A program made the position numbers and the translations under genes. This document shows positions 1-5,158 of a stretch of 5,218 nt of DNA, piece by piece; positions within the stretch are counted from its first letter, which is position 1, and every line of letters begins with the position of its first letter. Source of the stretch: Acidimicrobiia bacterium (GTDB taxonomy: Bacteria > Actinomycetota > Acidimicrobiia > Acidimicrobiales > Poriferisodalaceae). The notes beneath the pieces are model-generated. The model did not search any database. It had not been told where the DNA came from and worked only from the letters and a program-made list of their open reading frames with translations. The stretch covers positions 1 through 5,218 of the forward strand of contig JALSTE010000042.1 of NCBI GenBank assembly GCA_026983855.1, given 5' to 3'.

Positions 1-25
1 GGGGGCGCGGGGATGTTGATCATTG

Positions 26-48
26 CTGTCACACCCCCTCCTTAGGTT
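26..48 (+). promoter_or_regulatory. Possible RecA-NDp/PafBC-type promoter
   Basis: TGTCA at 27-31 is followed, after exactly 11 nt, by TAGGTT at 43-48, which fits a TANNNT -10 hexamer. The consensus I recall for the LexA-independent DNA-damage promoter of mycobacteria (TTGTCR-GTG-N8-TANNNT, activated by PafBC) has the same 11-nt gap. The GTG part does not match (CAC here) and the first T is C. No normal -35 lies 16-18 nt upstream of the -10: TTGATC at 16-21 is too far away and TTGCTG at 23-28 too close. Transcription would start near position 55 and lead into the small CxxC gene. The match is suggestive, not proof. Confidence 0.4.
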
Positions 49-71
49 CTGGTCAACAGCCGAAGTGGTCA

Positions 72-92
72 CCCCCGGAGGATTTCCGGGGG
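72..92 (+). promoter_or_regulatory. Strong GC hairpin in the 5' leader of the CxxC gene
   Basis: CCCCCGGA at 72-79 pairs perfectly with TCCGGGGG at 85-92 across a 5-nt loop (GGATT). It sits between the proposed promoter and the ribosome binding site of the gene at 125. No T-run follows, so it does not look like an intrinsic terminator. The left arm and loop hold GGAGGA at 77-82, a Shine-Dalgarno-like sequence that would be partly buried. Possible roles are transcript stabilisation or protein binding; the sequence does not tell which. Confidence 0.5.
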
Positions 93-124
93 GCCGTCGG
101 CTCGTCCGTCGTCGGAGGTTCGTC

Positions 125-358
125 ATGTCCCCCAATCACCCATCGGTTCGCTCACTGCACCCCGAGACCCCCCTCGTGATCGACTGCGACACCTGCGCCG
201 TCAGGTCCGAGGCGGCGTGCGGCGACTGTCTCATGAGCTTCCTGGTCGGTCACCCCGGCTCCACCGAGGCGACCGTCATCGACCTGGACGAGGCCCGGGC
301 CCTGCGACGGCTCAGCGACGGCGGCCTGGTCCCGGGAATTCGGCACACGGTGGTCTGA
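125..358 (+). CDS. Small double-CxxC protein of unknown function
   Basis: This encodes 77 residues. The ATG at 125 is chosen because GGAGG at 114-118 lies 6 nt upstream. The same frame stays open back to a TTG at 23, but that start would run through the hairpin and the proposed promoter. The protein has two CxxC pairs, C21/C24 and C32/C35 (CDTC and CGDC), spaced so that they could hold one zinc ion or an Fe-S centre. They are followed by LMSFLVG and a short helical C-terminal half with a DLDEARALRRL stretch (residues 53-63) and an ending GLVPGIRH. There is no signal peptide or membrane segment, so it is probably cytosolic. I recall similar short proteins with a C-x-x-C...C-x-x-C-x-x-x-F-L pattern in actinomycetes, but I know no assigned function. 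It lies 136 bp upstream of queG on the same strand and may have its own promoter. Confidence 0.8.
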   Translation: MSPNHPSVRSLHPETPLVIDCDTCAVRSEAACGDCLMSFLVGHPGSTEATVIDLDEARALRRLSDGGLVPGIRHTVV

Positions 359-395
359 GCTACCCCGCCGCAACGTTTCCGGACGCCCGTGCCAC

Positions 396-416
396 GGCCC
401 CAGCGCCACCGGGGCC
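396..416 (+). terminator. Weak hairpin after the CxxC gene, possible terminator
   Basis: GGCCCC at 396-401 can pair with GGGGCC at 411-416 over a 9-nt loop, 38 nt after the stop codon of the small gene. No T-run follows, so this is at best a non-canonical terminator. In DNA this GC-rich, a 6-bp stem can arise by chance. Confidence 0.2.
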
Positions 417-442
417 ACCAGGCCCACGGGGACCCGGTCGAG

Positions 443-470
443 GGTCGGCGGCGGGGGGTCGGCGGCGGGG
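443..470 (+). repeat. 14-bp tandem duplication upstream of queG
   Basis: The 14-mer GGTCGGCGGCGGGG occurs twice in perfect tandem, at 443-456 and 457-470. It lies in the gap between the small CxxC gene and queG, ending 24 nt before the queG start. It is probably a replication-slippage product in G-rich DNA. It could affect promoter spacing if queG has its own promoter, but I see no direct sign of function. Confidence 0.85.
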
Positions 471-482
471 TGGCGCCTGTGT

Positions 483-495
483 GATCATCTCGGGG
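483..495 (+). promoter_or_regulatory. Possible -10 for a leaderless queG transcript
   Basis: GATCAT at 483-488 ends 6 nt before the queG GTG at 495. It differs from TANNNT only in its first base, and this is the distance expected of a -10 element when transcription starts at the start codon, as is common in actinomycetes. It would also explain why no Shine-Dalgarno sequence precedes queG. No convincing -35 is seen. This is an inference with weak support. Confidence 0.22.
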
Positions 496-1694
496 TGCCG
501 GAGATCCCCTCAGTGGAAGAACTGCGTCGGGCCGGTCTGGCGGCCGGGCTCCACGACCTCGGGGTCACCACGGCCGATCCCCTGGTGGAGGCCCGCCGGG
601 CCATCGAGGAACGCAAGGCGGCGGGGCTGCACGGGGGGATGTGGTTCACCTACGGTCGACCGGAACGATCCACCGACCCGGGCCGGATCCTGTCCGGCGC
701 CCGGTCGATCCTGGTGGGTGTCCGTCGCTACCACCGGGAAGGGGATCCCCGGCCCGAGGCCAATCAGGGCCGGGTGGCTCGCTACGTGTACCGCCGTGAG
801 TACGAGCATCTCTCCCGGGCCCTGGAGGAGGTGGCCGTCGTACTGCGTGACCGCGGTTGGCGGGCCGAGGTGGTTCTCGACGACAACCGATTGGTGGACC
901 GTGCCGCCGCCTATCGGGCCGGCCTGGGGTGGCTGGCGAAGAACACGAACCTGATATCTGAGAGGCTGGGTTCCTGGTTGGTGCTCGGTTCGGTCGTCAC
1001 CGACTGCCCCCTCGAGGCCGCGGCAGGTGTCCGCCCCGACGGTTGTGGACCGTGCAACCGGTGTCGCACCGCCTGTCCCACGGACGCCCTGAGCACGGCC
1101 GGGGTGTTGGACGCCAGGCGTTGCCTGGCCTGGCTGGTCCAGGCCCCGGGGACCTTCCCCCTCCGATACCGGGAGGCCCTGGGTGACCGGCTGTACGGTT
1201 GCGACATCTGCCAGGAGGTCTGTCCGGTGAATCTCCGCACTGCCGCCCCCGGGTCCGATGACGCCCCCACCGGTGCTTCTCCCTCTCACGGTGGATGGTC
1301 CGACACCGGGGGCACGGAAGGGTCGGAGACGGGGATCTCACCCCACCCCGACGTCGTCGCCCTGCTGGAGATGGACGACGACACGCTCCTTTCGCAGTTC
1401 GGTCACTGGTACATACCTCGCCGTCGCCCCGAGTACCTCAGACGCAACGCCCTGATCGTGCTGGGCAACATCGGTGATCCCGCCGACCCGGCGACCGAGG
1501 CGGTGCTGGCCCGGTGCCTGCGACACGAGAGCGCCGTGGTCCGGGCCCATGCGGTGTGGGCGGCTCGTCGACTGGGGTTGGACCATCTGTTCCCGCTCTG
1601 CGGCCTGGATCCCTCCGATGAGGCCGATCCGGACGTGAGGGCCGAGTTCGAGTCCGATGTCCGGCCGCGCATCGGGCAGGATGGTCGGCCGTGA
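495..1694 (+). CDS. queG: Epoxyqueuosine reductase QueG
   Basis: QueG reduces epoxyqueuosine to queuosine at the wobble base (position 34) of tRNAs with GUN anticodons, using cobalamin and two 4Fe-4S clusters in the cytosol. The 399-residue protein has the family layout. An N-terminal cobalamin-binding domain carries GRVARYVYRREYEHL (92-106) and LDDNRLVDRAAAYRAGLGW (128-146). A ferredoxin-like domain carries CGPCNRCRTACP (C184, C187, C190, C194), the lone C210, and CDICQEVCP (C236, C239, C243). A HEAT-like C-terminal part runs from about 300 to 365 (RRRPEYLRRNALIVLGNIGD). All eight cluster cysteines are present. D129 or D130 falls where the family's proposed catalytic Asp lies. Residues 249-285 form a Gly/Ser/Thr/Asp-rich linker that looks like a lineage-specific insertion. 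GTG at 495 is the only usable start: the frame is open upstream but has no ATG, GTG or TTG back to the end of the previous gene. There is no clear ribosome binding site, so the message may be leaderless. The stop overlaps the next start by 4 nt. Confidence 0.93.
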   Translation: MPEIPSVEELRRAGLAAGLHDLGVTTADPLVEARRAIEERKAAGLHGGMWFTYGRPERSTDPGRILSGARSILVGVRRYHREGDPRPEANQGRVARYVYRREYEHLSRALEEVAVVLRDRGWRAEVVLDDNRLVDRAAAYRAGLGWLAKNTNLISERLGSWLVLGSVVTDCPLEAAAGVRPDGCGPCNRCRTACPTDALSTAGVLDARRCLAWLVQAPGTFPLRYREALGDRLYGCDICQEVCPVNLRTAAPGSDDAPTGASPSHGGWSDTGGTEGSETGISPHPDVVALLEMDDDTLLSQFGHWYIPRRRPEYLRRNALIVLGNIGDPADPATEAVLARCLRHESAVVRAHAVWAARRLGLDHLFPLCGLDPSDEADPDVRAEFESDVRPRIGQDGRP

Positions 1695-2806
1695 GACCCC
1701 ATCTCCTGGTGACCAACGACTTCCCCCCCAAGGTGGGCGGAATCCAGAACTACCTGTGGGAGCTGTGGCGGCGTCTCCCCCCCGAGGGGGTCACCGTCCT
1801 CACCACCCCCCACCGGGGGGCGGAGGCCTGGGACGCCGAGCAGGAATTCAGGGTGGTGAGGGCCCGGGACCGGGTGCTGCTTCCCCGTCCGGGTCTGGCG
1901 GCCCTCATCGATGATCTCGCCGACGAGGTCGGGGCGGAGTTGGTAATCGTCGATCCCGCCCTGCCCCTGGGGTTCGTGGCCCCTCGGCTGCGGCATCCCT
2001 ACGGGGTGGTCCTCCATGGGGCCGAGGTCACGGTCCCGGGCCGGTTGCCGGTGACCCGGAGGCTCCTGGCCCGGGTCCTGGGGGGAGCCGAGGTGGTAAT
2101 CGCCGCCGGCGGATATCCGGCGGCCGAGGCCGAGAGGGCGGCGGGTCGGTCCCTTCCCGTCGTCGAGGTGCCTCCGGGTGTCGACGTGGAGCGGTTCCGG
2201 CCTCTGTCGGAGGAGCGGAAACGAGGCGCCAGGGAGCGGTTCGGGATCGATCCCGACGCCGAGTTGGTGGTCTCGGTGTCGCGTCTGGTGCCCCGGAAGG
2301 GCTTCGACTCCGTGATCCGGGCGGTGGGGGTGCTGGAGGCGGCCAGGCCCGGTCTGACCCTGGCCATCGGTGGGGACGGCCGGGACCGGCGGCGTCTGGA
2401 GAGGATCGCCGGTCAGATCGCGGCCCCAGTCACCTTCCTGGGTCGGTTCGATGAGAGCGACAAGGCCGACATCTACGGGATGGGTGACGTGTTCGCCATG
2501 GCCTGCCGGACCCGGTGGTTGGGCCTGGAGCAGGAGGGTTTCGGGATCGTGTTCCTGGAGGCGGCGGCAGCGGGGGTGCCCCAGGTGGCCGGTCGCAGCG
2601 GGGGAGCGGAGGAGGCGGTGGAGGACGGCGTCACCGGCCTGGTGGTCACCGACCCCACCGATCCGGGTCAGGTGGCCCTGGCCATCGGACGCCTGCTCTC
2701 TGATGACGGGCTCAGGGCGGCGATGTCGGCCGCCGGTCGCCGCCGGGCGGTGGAGGCCTTCTCCTACGACGTCCTGGCCGCCCGTCTGGCCGGGGCACTG
2801 TCGTGA
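1691..2806 (+). CDS. pimB: GT4 glycosyltransferase, PimB-like mannosyltransferase
   Basis: This is a GT-B fold, family 4 glycosyltransferase of 371 residues, close to the usual PimB' length of about 380. PimB' adds the second mannose from GDP-mannose to phosphatidylinositol monomannoside at the cytosolic face of the membrane. The N-terminal acceptor domain starts with LLVTNDFPPKVGGIQNYL (5-22), the hallmark glycine-rich loop, and has HGAEVTVPG at 109-117. The C-terminal sugar-nucleotide domain has PPGVDVERF (161-169), SRLVPRKGFD (197-206; R202 and K203 are near the expected nucleotide-phosphate contacts), GDG (228-230) and EGFGIVFLEA (282-291), with E282 and E290 forming the retaining-GT EX7E motif. 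GTG at 1691 overlaps the queG stop as GTGA, which suggests translational coupling; AGGA at 1678-1681 may serve as ribosome binding site. The fold is certain. The acceptor lipid is inferred from similarity and neighbours, and another mannolipid or glycolipid is possible. Confidence 0.85.
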   Translation: MRPHLLVTNDFPPKVGGIQNYLWELWRRLPPEGVTVLTTPHRGAEAWDAEQEFRVVRARDRVLLPRPGLAALIDDLADEVGAELVIVDPALPLGFVAPRLRHPYGVVLHGAEVTVPGRLPVTRRLLARVLGGAEVVIAAGGYPAAEAERAAGRSLPVVEVPPGVDVERFRPLSEERKRGARERFGIDPDAELVVSVSRLVPRKGFDSVIRAVGVLEAARPGLTLAIGGDGRDRRRLERIAGQIAAPVTFLGRFDESDKADIYGMGDVFAMACRTRWLGLEQEGFGIVFLEAAAAGVPQVAGRSGGAEEAVEDGVTGLVVTDPTDPGQVALAIGRLLSDDGLRAAMSAAGRRRAVEAFSYDVLAARLAGALS

Positions 2807-2876
2807 ACGGCCGTCTTCCACCGGTCGGGGGCGTCGTGTCCGACGGCCATCCAGAGCAGTCGAGCGAGGTGATGTC

Positions 2877-3335
2877 ATGACGGGTTCACCTCAGCCGGTT
2901 CCCGATTCGGTTCCCCCCCTGGAGTATCGGGAGGTCAGGGCCTCCTGGATCGGGACCGTGGTGCTGCTGGTGGCTCTGGCGGCCGGTGTCGTCTCACCCA
3001 ACCGACTGGGAATCGTCACCCTGGCCGTGTCCGTCGTCCTGCTGCTGTTGGGGATGGCGGCCTTCGCCTGGTCGTTCGTCGTGGCCGCCGGTCGCAGTCG
3101 AACCGAACTGCTGTCGGTGGCGGGGCTGTACCTGCTCAGCGAGGGCGCGCCGCCGTCGGTCCGACGACATCTGATGGGAGCCGAAGTGGTGCAGGTGGTG
3201 TCCTGCCTGACCGCGGCGTCGATTCGACCCTTCACCCCGGTTGCCTTCGGGATACTCGCCCCGGTGTACGGCCTCGGAGTGGCGGGGGTGTGGTCGGCCA
3301 GACACGGTAGATTCAGACCCCGGACACAGAACTGA
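2877..3335 (+). CDS. Four-helix integral membrane protein, unknown function
   Basis: This 152-residue protein has four likely membrane segments at about 24-40, 44-70, 101-115 and 119-139. A short proline-rich N-terminus precedes the first. A conserved-looking loop (73-100) contains RSRTELLSVAGLYLLSEG and APPSVRRHL. The C-terminus is basic (ARHGRFRPR). The phrase RPFTPVAFGILAPVYGLG (117-134) resembles a small actinomycete membrane family I remember near PimB and SRPBCC genes, possibly including Rv2183c, but I could not check this. The start is ATG at 2877 with GAGGTG at 2866-2871 upstream; the frame is open further back, but only as a shadow of pimB. The gene follows pimB by 70 bp and precedes the SRPBCC gene by 107 bp, which suggests a role in envelope lipid or glycolipid metabolism. 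No catalytic residues are recognisable. Confidence 0.85.
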   Translation: MTGSPQPVPDSVPPLEYREVRASWIGTVVLLVALAAGVVSPNRLGIVTLAVSVVLLLLGMAAFAWSFVVAAGRSRTELLSVAGLYLLSEGAPPSVRRHLMGAEVVQVVSCLTAASIRPFTPVAFGILAPVYGLGVAGVWSARHGRFRPRTQN

Positions 3336-3353
3336 AGTCCCTCGAGGTTCCTG

Positions 3354-3384
3354 CCGCCGGCGCCGGCGGGGAAGACCCCGGTCT
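3354..3384 (+). other. 16-bp perfect palindrome and overlapping hairpin
   Basis: CCGCCGGCGCCGGCGG at 3354-3369 equals its own reverse complement and can fold as a 6-bp stem with a GCGC loop. A second stem, CGGGG (3367-3371) with CCCCG (3376-3380) around the loop AAGA, overlaps its right edge, so the two RNA folds compete. The site begins 18 nt after the membrane-protein stop and ends 58 nt before the SRPBCC start. No T-run follows. It may be an operator for a dimeric regulator, a U-less terminator or attenuator, or a chance product of high GC. Confidence 0.45.
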
Positions 3385-3442
3385 CCCCGTCCCGATCCGG
3401 CCTGACCGGGAGAGGGGTATCCGCACCCACCATGGAGGCCAG

Positions 3443-3886
3443 ATGCTTGACGAGGCAACCGAAACCCGTGTCATCGAGGCGTCACCGGCCCGGTGCTACG
3501 AGTTGGCGGCCGACGTGGAGAGGTATCCGGAGTGGACCTCGGACCTCAAGGACGCCGAGATCCTCGAGACCGACACCGAGGGCCGTCCACGTAGGGTGCG
3601 ATTCCGGGCCGCGGCCATGGGACGCAGTACCACCTACACCCTGTGCTACGACCACGGTGGGGCCCCCGAGCGTCTCACCTGGGTGCTCGAGGAGGGGGAC
3701 ATCACGAACCGCCTCGACGGCTGGTATCGCTTCACTCCCGTGGAGGGGAACCCCGACCAGTGCGAGGTGACCTATCACCTCGAGGTCGAGTTGATGGTGC
3801 CCCTGCCGGGGTTCGTGAAGCGTAGGGCGGAGGGACGGATAATCCACACCGCCCTCGATGACCTCCAGGCCCGGGCCGAGAGTTGA
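3443..3886 (+). CDS. SRPBCC (START-like) polyketide cyclase/dehydrase family protein
   Basis: This 147-residue protein is a single helix-grip domain of the kind that binds a hydrophobic ligand in a deep cavity. It opens with the family signature TETRVIEASPARCYELAADV (6-25) and then ERYPEW (26-31), followed by alternating strands (RVRFRAAAMG, YTLCYD, LTWVLEEGD, GWYRFTPV, EVTYHLEVEL). It closes with the long helix PGFVKRRAEGRIIHTALDDL (122-141). There is no signal peptide, so it is cytosolic. The start is ATG at 3443 with GGAGG at 3434-3438. The length and sequence style match the Rv2185c (TB16.3)/SCO2125 type, which also lies near pimB. The ligand is unknown; the neighbours suggest a lipid or polyprenyl compound. 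The stop overlaps the next start as TTGA. Confidence 0.88.
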   Translation: MLDEATETRVIEASPARCYELAADVERYPEWTSDLKDAEILETDTEGRPRRVRFRAAAMGRSTTYTLCYDHGGAPERLTWVLEEGDITNRLDGWYRFTPVEGNPDQCEVTYHLEVELMVPLPGFVKRRAEGRIIHTALDDLQARAES

Positions 3887-4191
3887 CCGAGGTGCCGGGG
3901 CCGGGCGGCCCGTCCGACAACCCGCCCGTGGAGCACCTGAGAGCGGCGGCCCTGGAGTTCGTGAGGGCGGGCCAGATTCTGCTGGCGCTGGCCGAGAAGA
4001 CCCTGGAGGACCCAAGTTCGGGTGTTGACGTCATCAGGCGACTGGCCGACACGGGCCGGGAGTTCTTCACCACCTGGACCGGACCCGGGTCCGACACTGG
4101 CGGGGAAGGCGGGGAGGACGGGGGTGTCGCCGAGTCGGGTGTCGTCCCCGCCGAGGGTCACGGGGACGGCGGACCGGACGAGGACACCTGA
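3883..4191 (+). CDS. Small acidic-tailed protein of unknown function
   Basis: This 102-residue protein has two parts. An amphipathic helical region (about 16-66) contains VEHLRAAALEFVRAGQILLA, LAEKTLEDP and a second helix, VDVIRRLADTGREFFTTW. A Gly/Asp/Glu-rich, probably disordered tail covers 67-102. I recall short actinomycete proteins with a similar HLRAAALE...FL..AEE.V.DP helix in this genomic setting, with no known function. The start is uncertain. TTG at 3883 overlaps the previous stop (TTGA) and suits translational coupling, whereas in-frame GTG codons at 3892 and 3928 would shorten it by 3 or 15 residues; the helix begins just after the latter. The gene ends one base before the glucokinase start, so the two are very probably co-translated. 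A partner role for a neighbouring protein is a guess. Confidence 0.7.
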   Translation: MTEVPGPGGPSDNPPVEHLRAAALEFVRAGQILLALAEKTLEDPSSGVDVIRRLADTGREFFTTWTGPGSDTGGEGGEDGGVAESGVVPAEGHGDGGPDEDT

Positions 4192-4192
4192 G

Positions 4193-5158
4193 GTGGCGGC
4201 CGGGCGGGCCGGGTACACGGTGGGCATCGACGTCGGCGGCACCAAGTGCCTGGGAGTGATCCTGGACTCCGACAACCGGGTGGTCGCCGAGACCCGTGTC
4301 GCCACACCGGAGGGGACCGAGAACCTGGTGGAGGTTCTGGCTGAGGTCAGCGGCGAACTGGTGCGGATCCCCGGTGAGGTGGACGCCATGGGTTTCGGTC
4401 TCCCGGGGCTCCTCGACACCGAGGGGAGGTTCCGGTTCGCCCCCAACCTGGGTGGGCCGGTGGAGGCCCCGATCGCCGATCTCCTCGCCGAGAGGCTGGG
4501 ACGCCAGGTGTGGATCGACAATGACGCCAACTGCGCGGCCCGGGCCGAGTTGCGTTTCGGTGCCGCCATGGGTGTCCGCGACGCGGTGCTGGTGACGCTG
4601 GGTACGGGGATCGGTTCATCGGTGATCGTGGCCGGGGAGGTTCAGCGGGGGGCCCACGGCATGGCCGGTGAACTGGGCCACATGACCGTCGATGCCCACG
4701 GCGAGCCCTGTGCGTGTGGTCGCAGGGGATGCTGGGAGTGCTACGCCTCGGGAAGCGGGCTGAGACGAATGGCCCGCACCGCCGCCATCGCCGAGTCACC
4801 CAGCCAGATCCTGGTGCTGGCCGGTGGAGATCTGGAGAACGTCCGTGGGGAGCACCTCACCCGGGCCGCCCGGGCCGGCGACGTCGTGGCGGTGGAGGTT
4901 CTGGATCGCTTCGCCTGGTGGTTGGCCCTGGGTCTGGCGAACGTGTCCGCGGCCCTGGACCCCGAACTCATGATCCTGGGCGGTGGTCTCGTGGCCGACT
5001 GGGATCTCTACGAGGAGCCTCTCCTGAGGCACTACTCCGACCTGGTTCTCGGTTCGGGCCACCGCCCCGATCCCGCCATCGTCCCCGCCGCCCTGGGGGA
5101 GAGGGCCGGAGCCATGGGGGCGGCCCTGCTCGCCCGCGATGAGTTCGCCGCCTCCTGA
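4193..5158 (+). CDS. glk: ROK-family glucokinase
   Basis: This ROK-family sugar kinase of 321 residues probably phosphorylates glucose to glucose 6-phosphate with ATP in the cytosol. It shows the ATP-binding IDVGGTK (12-18), the catalytic region IDNDANCAA (108-116, with D111 as likely general base), LVTLGTGIGSSVI (133-145), GELGH (159-163), and the ROK zinc site CACGRRGCWE (C173, C175, C180, with H163 as fourth ligand). E182 fits the sugar-contacting Glu of the family. ILGGG (261-265) ends the second ATP-binding lobe. The length matches Streptomyces GlkA (about 317). The start is GTG at 4193, one base after the previous stop, with GAGGA at 4180-4184 as ribosome binding site. The frame is open back to an ATG at 4022, but that extension is a Ser/Pro/Arg-rich shadow of the preceding gene. 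ROK kinases differ in sugar choice, so N-acetylmannosamine, N-acetylglucosamine or fructose cannot be excluded, but the actinomycete GlkA type favours glucose, possibly also polyphosphate-dependent. Confidence 0.92.
   Translation: MAAGRAGYTVGIDVGGTKCLGVILDSDNRVVAETRVATPEGTENLVEVLAEVSGELVRIPGEVDAMGFGLPGLLDTEGRFRFAPNLGGPVEAPIADLLAERLGRQVWIDNDANCAARAELRFGAAMGVRDAVLVTLGTGIGSSVIVAGEVQRGAHGMAGELGHMTVDAHGEPCACGRRGCWECYASGSGLRRMARTAAIAESPSQILVLAGGDLENVRGEHLTRAARAGDVVAVEVLDRFAWWLALGLANVSAALDPELMILGGGLVADWDLYEEPLLRHYSDLVLGSGHRPDPAIVPAALGERAGAMGAALLARDEFAAS

Noticed and set aside
23..124. Upstream TTG start for the CxxC gene at 23
   Set aside because: It would translate through the proposed promoter and the strong hairpin. 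ATG at 125 has GGAGG at the right distance.
442..470. G-quadruplex in the G-rich gap before queG
   Set aside because: There are too few separated runs of three or more G for a convincing four-tract structure.
217..954. A 245-codon + strand frame across the CxxC gene and queG
   Set aside because: Its product is Pro/Arg/Trp/Gly-rich and lacks domains, and it overlaps two better-supported genes in another frame.
510..1289. A 259-codon minus-strand frame opposite queG
   Set aside because: It has no recognisable domain and is the antisense of strongly conserved QueG motifs.
2370..2876. Long upstream extension of the membrane protein frame
   Set aside because: The extension lies inside pimB in another frame, is Trp/Arg/Pro/Ser-rich and has no ribosome binding site. 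ATG at 2877 is well placed.
1403..2878. A 491-codon open frame on the minus strand
   Set aside because: It lies antisense to queG and pimB, its product is Gly/Pro/Arg/His-rich without motifs, and long antisense frames are expected when GC-rich third positions remove stop codons.
4022..4192. N-terminal extension of the glucokinase to an ATG at 4022
   Set aside because: The 57 extra residues are Ser/Pro/Arg-rich and overlap the preceding gene. GTG at 4193 has a ribosome binding site and gives the usual ROK length with IDVGGTK near the N-terminus.
3775..4569. A 264-codon minus-strand frame
   Set aside because: It is antisense to the SRPBCC, small-protein and kinase genes and has a Ser/Arg/Pro-biased composition without motifs.
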